Below are positions 51,246-61,206 of a stretch of DNA of 64,000 nt, in pieces; the first letter of the stretch is position 1; each line of letters starts with the position of its first letter. Source of the DNA: Ktedonobacter racemifer DSM 44963 (GTDB lineage Bacteria; Chloroflexota; Ktedonobacteria; Ktedonobacterales; Ktedonobacteraceae). The stretch spans positions 1,302,001-1,366,000 of the forward strand of contig NZ_ADVG01000003.1 of the NCBI RefSeq assembly GCF_000178855.1, written 5' to 3'. Made by a program: the position numbers and the translations under genes. A model generated the notes under the pieces. That model did not search any database and was not told the DNA's origin. It saw only the letters and a list, made by a program, of their open reading frames with translations.

Positions 51246-51972
51246 AATGCAGGTCCATGCAAGATATTACGTAGAACCGCTCCAAAAGCTGGTTCCTACC
51301 GGCTTGGGAAGCCATCCCGCGTGATGGTTTCTTCTCTTTGGGCAACGTGTCCGGACAACATTTCCCAGCAAAATCATTTATGGCGCGGCGATGTATCTTC
51401 TGGCGTGACCAGGCTATCCCAGATGCGTGAATGTCTCCCCAAATTCGTGCAAAAGAGGCAAAAAGGGTGTGTTGACCAGGGAGCATTGATGTGTTAAGGA
51501 GGGATTGGAGAGCCTGGATGATGAATCGACGCGCCGTAAACCCCCATTCGGGGGCATGCGTGGCGTCTATGGGGTGGAAGCGCAAAAACGTGAATCACAC
51601 CCGATCATGGAGCGCCTCTTGACAGCAGGAGAATTGTTGGCTATAGTTTAAGTGAGAAACCGGTTTCAACAGTATAAACGTGAATTTTGTTCGTTCAATG
51701 CAAGGATGCAGGGATACGAATATGCAAAGAATGCTCAACACTTCCGCTTTTACCTCCCGCAAACTCCCCTGCTCATTGCAGCCACCACGCACCCTTACCC
51801 GGCCAGTCGTGCCGGGGTGAGAAGTCACTTCCTCATTCTTTTCCATGCCTTTTTATAGTGTAGAACAACTAGACCACATGATGTTAGCCTAAGCGTTCGA
51901 CAAAAGTTGAAAATGGAATTTCAATTTTGTCATGCTGAGCCTGGTCTCGGGTGACAAGGAAAGAGGGATCTG
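51246..51972. other. long non-coding stretch before the mannosidase gene
   Basis: No convincing gene was found in these 727 bases. The foldback ACCCCCATTCGGGGGCATGC at 51538-51557 resembles the candidate tnpB-element left end near 41740, so this may be an orphan remnant of such an element. Other short frames lack ribosome sites. The last 100 bases probably hold the promoter of the secreted mannosidase. Confidence 0.5.
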
Positions 51973-54900
51973 ATGTTACGTCGCTTTGTTCTCCCCTGTG
52001 GGATTATTCTGAGTCTCCTGGTTGCGCAAAGTTTGATGCTATTTAAAGCGCCAGTTGCTCATGCTCATGCCCTGGCGACCCAGAATCTCGTGCAGTATGT
52101 GAACCCTTTTATAGGTACCGCGAGTAGTAATGCCCCTAATCCGGTGCCAGGTGGTAGTGGTGGCAGTACCTATCCTGGCGCGGTCGTCCCCTTCGGCATG
52201 GTTCAGTTCAGTCCCGATACTCCCAATGGCTCACCCTCTGGCTATGCCTATAACGATACCACCATTCAAGAGTTTAGCGTGACGCATTTCGATGGCGCTG
52301 GCTGTTCCAATAATGATGACCTTCCCATCCTTCCCATTACCGGCTCTCTTGGCGCATCGCCAGGCACCAACTGGACTGGCTATAGCTCTACCTATACCAA
52401 AAGCAATGAGAGTACATCCCCTGGCTACTACAAAAACAAGCTGGATAAATACAATACCCAGGTCGAATTGACCGCGACGACACGTACCGGCATGGCCCGC
52501 TTCACCTATCCTAGCACGAGCCAGGCGACGGTTTTGCTCAATACCAGCCGTAGTGCTACGGGCAGTCGTAGTGGTTCCGTGCAGATCAGCGGCAACAGCG
52601 TGACTGGTAGTGTGACCGCTGGCGGTTTTTGTGGATCGAGCAAGACCTATAAAATCTATTTCGCGATCCAGTTTGATCAGACTCCCACGGGCGTGGGCAC
52701 CTGGTCGGGAGGAACCATCTCCGCCGGTTCTACAAGCACAAGCGGTACCAATACGGGCGGCTATCTGACCTTCAATACAAGCGGAAACGCTGTCGTGCAG
52801 ATGAAGGTCGCTCTCTCCTATGTGAGCATTGCGAATGCTCAGCAAAATCTTGCCAGCGAGAATGCTGGCTGGGATTTCTCTGGCGTCCAGAGCAATGCGA
52901 GCAATACCTGGAATGCCATGCTCAATCGTGTGCAGGTGAGTGGGAACTCAACAACTGACCTGACTGAGTTCTATACCGCGCTGTATCATACGGTTCAGAG
53001 TCCGAACGTCGCCAGTGATGTGAACGGTCAGTACCAGGGCTTTGATGGCGCGGTGCATACGGCGAGCGGTATGACGGTCTACCAGAACTATTCAGGATGG
53101 GACATCTATCGCTCGTGGACCGCGCTGGTCTCCATGATCGCTCCCAACGAGATGACGGATATCGTGAAGTCGATGGTGCTTGACGGCCAGCAGGGGGGTG
53201 AACTACCGAAGTGGTCTCAGGAGACGAACGAAGATTTCATCATGACGGGCGATCCCGGACCCATTATTGTGTCGAGCGCATACGCCTTTGGCGTGCGTAA
53301 TTTCGATACGGCAGGCGCTTTTGCCTTGATGGACAAGGTGGGCAGTGATGTCAATGCGACCACGCAGGGAAGTCCGATTCGCGGGAATCTCGGCTCCTAT
53401 CTCAGTCAACACTATATAGCTGGCGATGCCTCGGACTCTCTGGAGTACTCGGCCTCGGATTTTGCCATCGCCCAATTCGCGAAGGCGCTGGGCAATACTA
53501 ATGCCTACAACACCTATATAAGCCATGCCCAGTGGTGGGAGAATGTCTTCAATCCAACCACCAGCTATATTACGCCCCGCAATAGTAATGGTACCTGGGC
53601 GGTGCCTCTCGACCCGGCGAGCGGCTCCGGTTTTACGGAAGGGAATGCGGCCCAATACACCTGGAATGTGACCTACAACGCGCAGAGCCTGATTAATTTG
53701 ATGGGCGGTAATGCAACGGTGATCCAGCGATTGAATCATCTCTTCACCCAGGTGAATGCGGGTCTCAGCCAGCCTTATTACTACATTGGCAATGAGCCTG
53801 AATTCGCCACGCCCTGGTTCTACAATTTTGCTGGCTATCCCGCGGGGACTCAGACAGCGGTTCGTAGTGTGATGACGGGAGCCTTTACCTCTTCGGCCGG
53901 AGGCCTGCCTGGAAATGATGACCTGGGCGCGACCTCGGCCTGGTATGTCTGGGCTGCCCTGGGCCTCTATCCAGCCACCCCTGGCGCGGATACCTTAGTC
54001 CTGCATGGACCTCTCTTTAGCTCCGAGACCATCCAGCTAGCAGGCAGTAAAGTGCTGCAAATCAATGGCTCTGGCGCTGGTGATAGCGCCCCCTATGTGC
54101 AGAGCTTGAATGTGAATGGCGTTGCAAGCGACCAGACATGGCTGCACTACAGCGATATTGCCAATGGCGCAACCCTTAATTTCACCATGGGGAATAGCGC
54201 CTCGAATTGGGGTACCAGTGGGACGCCTCCGCCCTCCTTTAACGATGGCTTTACTCCGCCACCTGTGCCCCCGGCCCTGGGGGCGAACCTGGCCCTCAAC
54301 AAAACCACGACCGGTTCGACTGCCTGTGCCAGCAGCGAAGGGGCAGCCAATGCCGTCGATGGTGCCTTGAAGGGCAACAGTAAATGGTGTTCGGGCGTGA
54401 CTCCCTCTTCGCTCGTGGTCGATCTCGGTTCGGCTCAGACGGTCGGCTCTTTTGTACTCAAAAACGCTGGCCTGGGCGGAGAGGTCACGTCATGGAACAC
54501 CAATGCCTACACGATCCAGTTGAGTACCGATAACAGTAACTGGACCACGGTAGTCAATGTCAGTGGCAATCAAGCCAGTCGCGTGTACAACACCATCGCG
54601 CCACGCACCGCCCGCTATGTGAAGCTGAACGTTACTAAGCCAACCAGCACTACTGATACCGCGACCCGGCTTTACGAGCTAGAAGTCTATAGTGCGGGGG
54701 CGGGCGCGCCCTCATTTTCAACGGGCTTCGAAAGCGGCGATCCGCAGTTGACCTGGACAAATACCGTTGACACTGGCAGCTATCCCCATGGCGGGAGCAG
54801 CAACGTGACGGGCATCTGCTGTAACCTGACGGGACCCGAGACGGATATACGCAGTGGCGAAACCCAGCATACGGGAAATGTGGCCCTGATGTATTCCGGC

Positions 54901-55305
54901 TTCACCCAGGGCGCTTCTAGCGAGTACGCATATATGAAGCTCTTTGATGTCAGCTCGCGCAATATCGCTGTAAACTCGGGCACCACGCTCACATACTGGA
55001 TCTATCCGCAGAGCACAGCGACTAGCAACCTGGTGAGTGGCAGTAATAGTACCTGCGTGGCGCTAGACCTGATCTTCAGTGACGGAACGAACCTTCGTGA
55101 TTCCGGCAGCGTCGACCAGAATGGGAATCGCAGCCATCCCGCCTATCAATGCAACCACTTGACGCTAGATACATGGAACCAGGTGACCGTCAACCTGGGA
55201 TCGCTTGCCACGGGCAGAACGATCACCAGTATTAACCTTGGCTACGACCAGCCCAACAGTAGCGGGGGCTACCGTGGCTACGTCGATGACATCGTAATCC
55301 AGTAG
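51973..55305 (+). CDS. secreted GH92 alpha-mannosidase-like enzyme with carbohydrate-binding domains
   Basis: A 1110-residue exported protein. The signal peptide ends near HAHA (about residue 34). The GH92 catalytic region (about 38-760) shows LVQYVNPFIGTASS, GELPKWSQETNEDFIMTGDP, EGNAAQYTWNVTYN and PGNDDLGATSAWYVWAALGL, all conserved in exo-acting, calcium-dependent alpha-mannosidases. Next comes an F5/8-type (CBM32-like) domain (about 775-910, starting LALNKTTTGS), then a further beta-sandwich (about 915-1110). It should trim mannans or fungal glycans outside the cell. AAGGAAAGAGG precedes the ATG. A hairpin follows. Confidence 0.9.
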   Translation: MLRRFVLPCGIILSLLVAQSLMLFKAPVAHAHALATQNLVQYVNPFIGTASSNAPNPVPGGSGGSTYPGAVVPFGMVQFSPDTPNGSPSGYAYNDTTIQEFSVTHFDGAGCSNNDDLPILPITGSLGASPGTNWTGYSSTYTKSNESTSPGYYKNKLDKYNTQVELTATTRTGMARFTYPSTSQATVLLNTSRSATGSRSGSVQISGNSVTGSVTAGGFCGSSKTYKIYFAIQFDQTPTGVGTWSGGTISAGSTSTSGTNTGGYLTFNTSGNAVVQMKVALSYVSIANAQQNLASENAGWDFSGVQSNASNTWNAMLNRVQVSGNSTTDLTEFYTALYHTVQSPNVASDVNGQYQGFDGAVHTASGMTVYQNYSGWDIYRSWTALVSMIAPNEMTDIVKSMVLDGQQGGELPKWSQETNEDFIMTGDPGPIIVSSAYAFGVRNFDTAGAFALMDKVGSDVNATTQGSPIRGNLGSYLSQHYIAGDASDSLEYSASDFAIAQFAKALGNTNAYNTYISHAQWWENVFNPTTSYITPRNSNGTWAVPLDPASGSGFTEGNAAQYTWNVTYNAQSLINLMGGNATVIQRLNHLFTQVNAGLSQPYYYIGNEPEFATPWFYNFAGYPAGTQTAVRSVMTGAFTSSAGGLPGNDDLGATSAWYVWAALGLYPATPGADTLVLHGPLFSSETIQLAGSKVLQINGSGAGDSAPYVQSLNVNGVASDQTWLHYSDIANGATLNFTMGNSASNWGTSGTPPPSFNDGFTPPPVPPALGANLALNKTTTGSTACASSEGAANAVDGALKGNSKWCSGVTPSSLVVDLGSAQTVGSFVLKNAGLGGEVTSWNTNAYTIQLSTDNSNWTTVVNVSGNQASRVYNTIAPRTARYVKLNVTKPTSTTDTATRLYELEVYSAGAGAPSFSTGFESGDPQLTWTNTVDTGSYPHGGSSNVTGICCNLTGPETDIRSGETQHTGNVALMYSGFTQGASSEYAYMKLFDVSSRNIAVNSGTTLTYWIYPQSTATSNLVSGSNSTCVALDLIFSDGTNLRDSGSVDQNGNRSHPAYQCNHLTLDTWNQVTVNLGSLATGRTITSINLGYDQPNSSGGYRGYVDDIVIQ

Positions 55306-55317
55306 CAGTGTTAAACA

Positions 55318-55355
55318 GCGTTGTATGGTCCATACATGCCTGGACCATACAACGC
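55318..55355. terminator. hairpin, 15-bp stem
   Basis: GCGTTGTATGGTCCA pairs with TGGACCATACAACGC around an eight-base loop, followed by AATTT. It lies between the mannosidase stop and the interrupted secreted-protein gene, so it probably ends the mannosidase transcript. Confidence 0.72.
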
Positions 55356-55382
55356 AATTTCTATTCGTGGAGGGAGACCAGA

Positions 55383-55423
55383 ATGCGAAAACGACCATGG
55401 TTATTTGCGTTTTTCATGTTAAG
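55383..55423 (+). pseudogene. 5' fragment of a secreted-protein gene cut by a mobile block
   Basis: GGAGGGA lies eight bases before this ATG, which opens MRKRPWLFAFFML, the beginning of a signal peptide. The frame then runs into the IS5-like end at 55424. The rest of the gene continues at 63618 after the block: joining at TAAG gives SICLVALLPRPGLVKADA in the same frame, completing a textbook signal peptide with an A-x-A-like cleavage site. Confidence 0.8.
55420..55423. repeat. target duplication TAAG, left copy
   Basis: TAAG precedes the left end of the mobile block. The matching copy is at 63618-63621. Keeping one copy restores the reading frame of the interrupted gene. Confidence 0.65.
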
Positions 55424-55426
55424 AGC

Positions 55427-56242
55427 TTATCCGAAAACCTCTACTTTGGCAAAGATCAATTGAGCACAGGCAAGGTGAAGGAAGGCGAGGTAATTCTCCC
55501 CTTTTTTCTCCCAACGCACCAGGAGCCGACGCGAGCGATTGATCCACGAATGGGTACGTTCCACTACCCAGCGTCGCGCGCGATGACCAGGGGTAAGGAC
55601 TTTCTCCTGCTTCTCCTCGCCACGGCTGCGAATATGTGGGACGTAGTGGCGGGTCTCAACCTCTTGACGTGCTGGCGCTCCCACGTAGCCCGCATCCAGA
55701 CAGAGGTGCTGCGGCTGCTCCTCGGCCGGCTCCGGACGTGCGATGACGATGCCATCCAAGGTAGCACAGAGCAGTTTTACATCATGGCGATTCGCTCCGT
55801 CGATCACGATGGCCAGGGGAATTCCTGCGCCGTCCGTCAGCAAACTACGTTTAACTCCTCGTTTGCCGCGATCGGTGGGATTGGCTCCGGTTGCGGCTTT
55901 TCCGAAAGGAGCCTTCGTCATTGCTCCATCCACGGCTTGCCATTCCCACTGGATGCCTTCCAGTTCATCATACATACACAATCCTGCTTGCCACAACGCC
56001 ATGAAGAAGCCAGCTTGTTCCCATTCCTGAAAGCGATCGTGCACCGTCGAACTCGCGCCCAGCTCTCTGGGCAACGCATTCCACTGGATACCGGTGCGCA
56101 GGATATAAATGATCGCTTCAAAAGCTCGTCGATCATCCATCCTGGGACGTCCCCCTTTTGCATGTGACGGTGTGGCAGGCAGCAACGGTTTGACGCCCTC
56201 CCAGAATGCATCACTGACCTTCCAGGGATATGTTCGTGCCAT
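55427..56242 (-). CDS. IS5-family transposase
   Basis: A 271-residue transposase. The N-terminal DUF4096-like part is FWEGVKPLLPATPSHAKGGRP and FEAIIYILRTGIQWNALPRE. Catalytic Asp residues lie in AVDGAMTKAP and LCLDAGYVG, and the Glu in VVERTHSWINRSRRL, the IS5/IS1031-like signature. The last codons (VEVFG then stop) are part of the terminal inverted repeat. The start at 56242 follows GAGGAGGAAT; a longer in-frame reading has no support. It reads as one continuous frame. Confidence 0.9.
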   Translation of the reverse strand: MARTYPWKVSDAFWEGVKPLLPATPSHAKGGRPRMDDRRAFEAIIYILRTGIQWNALPRELGASSTVHDRFQEWEQAGFFMALWQAGLCMYDELEGIQWEWQAVDGAMTKAPFGKAATGANPTDRGKRGVKRSLLTDGAGIPLAIVIDGANRHDVKLLCATLDGIVIARPEPAEEQPQHLCLDAGYVGAPARQEVETRHYVPHIRSRGEEKQEKVLTPGHRARRWVVERTHSWINRSRRLLVRWEKKGENYLAFLHLACAQLIFAKVEVFG

Positions 56243-56311
56243 GCGGATTATTCCTCCTCGGATTGCGGTAGTAACTGGACACATTTCAACATCGAGACTC
56301 TCAATGGCTTT

Positions 56312-56381
56312 GGAGAGGAAGACCCTGCAAAACTGGGCACTGACTTGCTACTTCACTTGATTTTGCAGGGTTTACCTCTCC
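56312..56381. repeat. imperfect 21-bp inverted repeat
   Basis: 56312-56332 and 56361-56381 match as inverted repeats at 19 of 21 positions (GGAGAGG..ACCCTGCAAAA), separated by 28 bases. It lies upstream of the transposase start. It may be the terminator of the 206-residue gene (minus strand) or a relic of another small element. Confidence 0.6.
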
Positions 56382-56460
56382 AAGTGTTCTTCGGCAAGGA
56401 ACAAGAGACAGACGCCGTGCGAGCAAAGCCTTTTGATTCTGGTTCGCTCAATTTGATGAA

Positions 56461-57081
56461 CTACTGGCCAGTAAACGCGTGCATCACGTACCAATTCAAC
56501 GTACCCTGATCCCAACCTCTGAACACCTGCATCCTTTGATCCTCGTCTGCCTGCGTCAATTTCCCCTGGGTCACCAGTGTGTGACAGGCTGTTTGCAGTG
56601 CATTCAGTTCAAGCGTGCGCAACTGGTCGGTTGAAATGCCCAGTTGCGCCGCCAGGTTAGCCATGGGCGCCCCCGGATCTGGGGCGGCATTCTTGCTGGT
56701 AGAAGCCGGCGTAGCCGTGCTGGTAGCACCTGCTGCCTGCAATTGCGCGCTTATCTGGGCTTCGCTGAGGTGCAGGCCCTGGGCAACCTGTGTCCTGATG
56801 GTTTGCCAATAGATCGCTGGATCATTCCAGCCAGGAGGAACCGCGTTGCCATTGTCATTGCCTTTCGTCGGTACGTTTGTTCCTGGCGCGCTCGAACTGG
56901 GGGGTGACGTGTGTTGTGCAAGAGCCTGCCAGGTCACAATGGCCATCACACAGACAATGATTACGCCTCCCAGACGGAGCAGCAGAGCGGCAGGCCCGCG
57001 CCGGGATCGTCGCTGTGGCCTATTCTGGAGGAGATTGGTTGGTTCAGGCGAAGTGCTCCGTTGTGTATCTTCATCAGACAT
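56461..57081 (-). CDS. single-helix membrane protein of the exporter cluster
   Basis: A 206-residue protein. It has a polar, Arg-rich cytosolic N-terminus (NRPQRRSRRGP), one transmembrane helix (about 32-52), a low-complexity linker, and two similar helical segments outside: LHLSEAQISAQLQAAG and AAQLGISTDQLRTLELNALQ. The start at 57081 follows AAAGGA. It is last in the minus-strand ABC operon, 35 bases after the permease stop. Family not recognised; an accessory or sensor subunit for the exporter is an inference. Confidence 0.65.
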   Translation of the reverse strand: MSDEDTQRSTSPEPTNLLQNRPQRRSRRGPAALLLRLGGVIIVCVMAIVTWQALAQHTSPPSSSAPGTNVPTKGNDNGNAVPPGWNDPAIYWQTIRTQVAQGLHLSEAQISAQLQAAGATSTATPASTSKNAAPDPGAPMANLAAQLGISTDQLRTLELNALQTACHTLVTQGKLTQADEDQRMQVFRGWDQGTLNWYVMHAFTGQ

Positions 57082-57116
57082 GCTTGTTATCCTTTCTTTC
57101 CATTTCTTCTCAAAAA

Positions 57117-60100
57117 TCACTCGTACCGCAATGCTTCGGCTGGTGGCACACGCGAGGCCCTGTGCGCGGGCAGGACCGTACACAATAAGGCCACGAGGTA
57201 ACTCCCAAGCAGGAGCAAGACCACCGGGCCAAGTGGGAAAGGGAACTGTTGCGATGCCTGGCGTGTAATCTGGTAGGCGAGCCACCAGGCCAGGAGGGAG
57301 CCTGCCAGCAGGCTTAAGGTGATCACAAAACTGGCTTCCAGAAGGAACGACCGCCGCACCAGGGCGCGTGAAAAGCCCAACGCTCGCAGCATACCAATCT
57401 GCTGGCGCCGCTCCACTACAGCACGACTGGTGATCACGCCAATGGAGAAGGCACCAAAGAGTAACCCCATCGCCAGATAGGCGGCAAGAAAGAGCGTCAG
57501 ACTGGCTGTATAGGCATCCAGGGTGTCCTGCTCCAGAGAATTCAGAGCAATGCCGTGTGCACTCAGTTGGAGAGCGTTATTCAACGCGCTGGCTCCCTGA
57601 ACCAGACTCACGCCTGGTTGGAGGCGGAAGTAATAAAAGGCGAAGCGGTCATAGGGAGTTGCCCCGATAGCTGCCTCTGTTTTCTCGGAAAAGAGCAGAG
57701 TTCCCCAATAGGCATTCGACGGTATCAGGCCAATCACCTTGACCTGGCGGTAAGGCGCATGAGGATCTCCATTCTCCGGCACCTTCACGGAGAAAGGCTC
57801 AAAGCCCTGATTTGCCGGCAGTCCCACGTTCCCGACATACTGCAGCACCGCGTAGCCCGGCTGATCACGAACCGCGTTCCAGACCTGGCGATCCGAGTCG
57901 TAGCCCTGAGCACGCGCGAACAATGGCATGGTCGTGTCTGAGAGGAATGTCGTATCGACGACCAGAGCGCCTGGAAAGTGTGTGAAGGGATAGGCTTGGT
58001 TTCCCGGCCGCGAGAGACGAATCGGCTGAGCGTTGTGCGGATCGTACGCGAAACGCACGAGTGTCGCCAGGGCAATCTCTTGCCTCAGCGTTTGGGGGGT
58101 AGCGAGCAGCGGCGCATTCAGGTTCGTGGTGTGCGCTGGATCTACCGCATCCAGGTCCGTCCCGTCGATCTCAAGCTGGAAATTTCCGGTGGTTGTTTGC
58201 AGCCCGGACTGCTGAATGCTGCTTAGATTGTTGGTGACGACCAGGATGATCAGGAAGGTAATCAGACCGAGCAGCGCAACGGTGACGCCACTGCGAAAGC
58301 GGAAAGTGGTTGGGTACGCCAGTCCGGTCCGACTCACAGGAGCCAGGGCGCGCACCCGGCGCAGGAGGAGCGTCAGCAGTCTGACCAGGAGATCAGCATT
58401 GCTCATCACCAGCATGACAGTGCCTAAGATTGGTACAAGCAGGCTGAGCAAGACCGCGAAAGAAGAAGGGCTGTTCAATTGATGTGTTCCTAAAGCCGAA
58501 ACATCGGATACAAACAGAAGTAGCAAGAGGTCTTTCCCTACCCAGATACTATAGACCAGCCAACCGACTCCGATGAGGCTCACGCTCAGTCGCTTGGCCA
58601 GTCGGGGGAGGATTTTGAGCAATGGCAGCAGCCAGTTTACCAACAGCCCGGCGCCAGCAATGAGCAAGGTGACGCTCAGCTGCTGCCAGCCGCTGTCGAA
58701 CTGCGCTCCAACCAGTTGGAAGAGGAGAATACCTATGAGCAGGCAGAGAGGGCCACGTAGAAAACCCTCCCAGAGCAAGCGAAGCAGCGCGCTCCCCCGG
58801 CGAGACAGACGGCGCGCAGTCGTTTCGGACAACGGCTGGCCCGCCTCGTCGCGTGGTGTGGACCAGAGGAAGCGCCACAACGTTCCGAGGGCTGCATGGG
58901 CGGGCAGAGGATCGTCCAGGTTGCGGATCGCTGCCACGATATTGGTGCGGCTGATCCAGACCGCCGTGATGAACACGACGACCAGCATCGTGAGCACGCT
59001 CAGGCACCATGAACTCAGTAGTCCTGGCCAGCTTACCCATAAGTGCAACGCGATATGGCTGGAAAGCACTCCAGCAGCTGGCACCTGGGAGAGCGCCGCC
59101 AGTTCGAGCGCAACCACCCCAACCCCCAGCAGCAGCCCAAGCGAAGATGCAATCACCGCATAACCGCTGCCCTCTATCAGTAACGTCTGTACCAGGTGCT
59201 GGCGCTGTAAACCGATCGCACGGCTCATGCCCAGCTCTCCTCGTCGTTCGGCCGCCAGGAGCAGACACAGCAGCACCAGCAGAAGCATACCCGCGCCTAC
59301 CAGCAAAGCGGTGAAGGTAGGGAGCAGCAGCGAAAACTGGCGCGCGGCAGGCGACGCGATAAAATCGCTCTTATTATCAAGCGGGGAGAAATCCCCTTGA
59401 CTCTCCGCTATATCGGGCTTGAGTGGATGAAGAATGGTCGAATCGAAATACGTGGGAAAGAAGCCTCGCGCGTCGGGTGCGGCGTGAAAAAAATGCGCCA
59501 GGTAATCGAGCACAGGCTGGCCACGCCTGCCATCAGGGCCAATATCATCCAGTCCTCCCTGCCCGATATTTTTCACGCAGAGCACATTGGGCACTGGCTG
59601 GGCCAGATGGTGCTGCGCGAGCGACGGAAGAACAGTTGTTAGCGGCATGATGATCTCCGGGTAGGATCCCTCGAATTCCAGTTCGCCATCGGTGACTGCC
59701 AGGTCTGTAGAGAGCACCGCCCGGACCGTTACCACAATCGTGGCGTTGCTCTGGCCGAAGAGCGCAACCTGGAGCCGGTCTCCTACCTGGACATGTTCAT
59801 CACGGGCCACGGTGCTACTCACAAAAGCGTCGTTAGGACCGAGATCCGCAAAGTGCAGCCGGCGGCCCTGGGTATCGGTGAGCGGGCCATAGACCTGATC
59901 AAACGCGGGTGAAATGCCGTAGAGATACTGGTCGTTGGTAGAAAGCCCGGTGCGCGCGGAGAAAATCCTCGCGCCACGCGGCATGTAAAAGATGCCAGTC
60001 GCTGCCTGCACCTGAGGCATGCTTTGGAGATGCACGAGGGCCTCGTTGACCTGGGCCTGGGTGAATGTGCCACTCACTGCCTCGTCTACATTGCCCATTT

Positions 60101-60350
60101 TCATGAGCCGATCGGATACCATCGATTGGTTGAAACTATCCTGTAGCCCAAACGAGGCAGTAATAAAGACCGCCGCAAGCATCAGACCTGCCAGCATAAT
60201 CACTGTCTGGCCGGGGCGGTGCAGCACATTGCGCAGTCCCAGTCGCCAGAGGATGGGGTTGCTGGCGCCCAGGCTCAGCACGACCAGCAAGATGCCAGCG
60301 GTAAGCCCGGCCAGCAGCAGGGCAAGTGTGGTCGGAGATAGATTATTCAT
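57117..60350 (-). CDS. large FtsX-like ABC transporter permease
   Basis: About 1077 residues, a double FtsX-type permease of the MacB-like superfamily. It has about ten transmembrane helices in two sets, each preceded by a large outer domain: residues about 55-290 (NVDEAVSGTFTQAQVNEAL) and about 700-930. The C-terminal FtsX block contains RRQQIGMLRALGFSRALVRR. Such permeases with a MacB/LolD-like ATPase transmit force to outer domains rather than move small molecules directly; roles include peptide resistance and cell-wall work. Its ATG at 60350 overlaps the ATPase gene end by eight bases. Complete. Confidence 0.85.
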   Translation of the reverse strand: MNNLSPTTLALLLAGLTAGILLVVLSLGASNPILWRLGLRNVLHRPGQTVIMLAGLMLAAVFITASFGLQDSFNQSMVSDRLMKMGNVDEAVSGTFTQAQVNEALVHLQSMPQVQAATGIFYMPRGARIFSARTGLSTNDQYLYGISPAFDQVYGPLTDTQGRRLHFADLGPNDAFVSSTVARDEHVQVGDRLQVALFGQSNATIVVTVRAVLSTDLAVTDGELEFEGSYPEIIMPLTTVLPSLAQHHLAQPVPNVLCVKNIGQGGLDDIGPDGRRGQPVLDYLAHFFHAAPDARGFFPTYFDSTILHPLKPDIAESQGDFSPLDNKSDFIASPAARQFSLLLPTFTALLVGAGMLLLVLLCLLLAAERRGELGMSRAIGLQRQHLVQTLLIEGSGYAVIASSLGLLLGVGVVALELAALSQVPAAGVLSSHIALHLWVSWPGLLSSWCLSVLTMLVVVFITAVWISRTNIVAAIRNLDDPLPAHAALGTLWRFLWSTPRDEAGQPLSETTARRLSRRGSALLRLLWEGFLRGPLCLLIGILLFQLVGAQFDSGWQQLSVTLLIAGAGLLVNWLLPLLKILPRLAKRLSVSLIGVGWLVYSIWVGKDLLLLLFVSDVSALGTHQLNSPSSFAVLLSLLVPILGTVMLVMSNADLLVRLLTLLLRRVRALAPVSRTGLAYPTTFRFRSGVTVALLGLITFLIILVVTNNLSSIQQSGLQTTTGNFQLEIDGTDLDAVDPAHTTNLNAPLLATPQTLRQEIALATLVRFAYDPHNAQPIRLSRPGNQAYPFTHFPGALVVDTTFLSDTTMPLFARAQGYDSDRQVWNAVRDQPGYAVLQYVGNVGLPANQGFEPFSVKVPENGDPHAPYRQVKVIGLIPSNAYWGTLLFSEKTEAAIGATPYDRFAFYYFRLQPGVSLVQGASALNNALQLSAHGIALNSLEQDTLDAYTASLTLFLAAYLAMGLLFGAFSIGVITSRAVVERRQQIGMLRALGFSRALVRRSFLLEASFVITLSLLAGSLLAWWLAYQITRQASQQFPFPLGPVVLLLLGSYLVALLCTVLPAHRASRVPPAEALRYE

Positions 60351-61206
60351 CGTTTCGCCTGCTCTCTTGCTTTGCACTGCTTAATGGCAGCGTTGCCCGC
60401 GTTGCCAACGCGGAGCTTTCAGCTTTCAGTAAGTGATCCGCTTCGATACGTCCATCGCGCATGGTCACCAGGCGATGGGCCTGTTGTGCTACTTCCATGG
60501 CATGCGTCACCCAGACAAAGGTCAGGCCATGTTCGCGGTTAAGGTGCAACATCAGGTCAATAATCTCCTGGCTGGTCGCGCTGTCTAGCGCCCCGGTTGG
60601 CTCGTCGGCCCAGACAATCGAGGGCATGGTGGCCAGAGCGCGAGCAATGGCAAAGCGCTGGCGCTGACCTCCGCTCATCTCTGCCGGGCGGTGCCGCGCC
60701 CAGTCAAGAAGGCCGACCAGTTCGATGCTTGCCCTGGCTCGTGTACGGGCCTCCTTGGGAGCAACTCCGCTCACCAGCAAAGGAAGCTCAACATTTTCCA
60801 GCCCGGTCAGGACCGGAAGCAGGTTGTAGGTCTGGAACACGAAACCCATTTCGCGGGCGCGAAACGCCGTAAGCTCCCGGTCGGAAAGCCCGCGGATATC
60901 CTGCCCGGCAATCTTAATCGTGCCTGAACTCACACTATCGAGACCGCTCAGACAGTTGAGCAAGGTTGTCTTGCCACACCCACTTGGCCCCATGATTGCG
61001 ACCACTTCTCCACGTTGGATTCGCAGGCTCACCCCTTGGAGCGCCTGGACCGATGCGCTGCCTGTATCATAGGTTTTACACACCTGCACGGCCTCAACCT
61101 GTCCTTTGTCTGTACCGTCTCGTGTGAGTAGCGACCCCTGTTTCATTTTCATAAACCAGAATCTTCCTTCATCTCTATACATAGCCAGCAGTATTGCTTC
61201 TGTCAT
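60343..61206 (-). CDS. MacB/LolD-type ABC transporter ATPase
   Basis: A 287-residue ATPase. Walker A is IMGPSGCGKTTLLN near 73, the Q-loop FVFQTYNLLP, signature EMSGGQRQRFAIARAL, Walker B IVWADEPTGALD, and H-loop FVWVTHAMEVA. This is the short ATPase of MacB/LolD-like exporters, paired with the overlapping permease gene. AGAGGAGC lies seven bases before the ATG. The first 30 residues form an unusual extension; an internal start at 61152 is possible. A two-component system lies divergently and probably controls this operon. Confidence 0.92.
   Translation of the reverse strand: MTEAILLAMYRDEGRFWFMKMKQGSLLTRDGTDKGQVEAVQVCKTYDTGSASVQALQGVSLRIQRGEVVAIMGPSGCGKTTLLNCLSGLDSVSSGTIKIAGQDIRGLSDRELTAFRAREMGFVFQTYNLLPVLTGLENVELPLLVSGVAPKEARTRARASIELVGLLDWARHRPAEMSGGQRQRFAIARALATMPSIVWADEPTGALDSATSQEIIDLMLHLNREHGLTFVWVTHAMEVAQQAHRLVTMRDGRIEADHLLKAESSALATRATLPLSSAKQESRRNDE

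Noticed and set aside
52231..53739. Two minus-strand frames (204 and 178 residues) within the mannosidase gene
   Set aside because: Antisense shadows of a complete GH92 gene; low-complexity translations.
58549..59268. 239-residue frame within the permease gene
   Set aside because: Same strand, other frame; Arg/Ala/Gly-rich translation with no domain.
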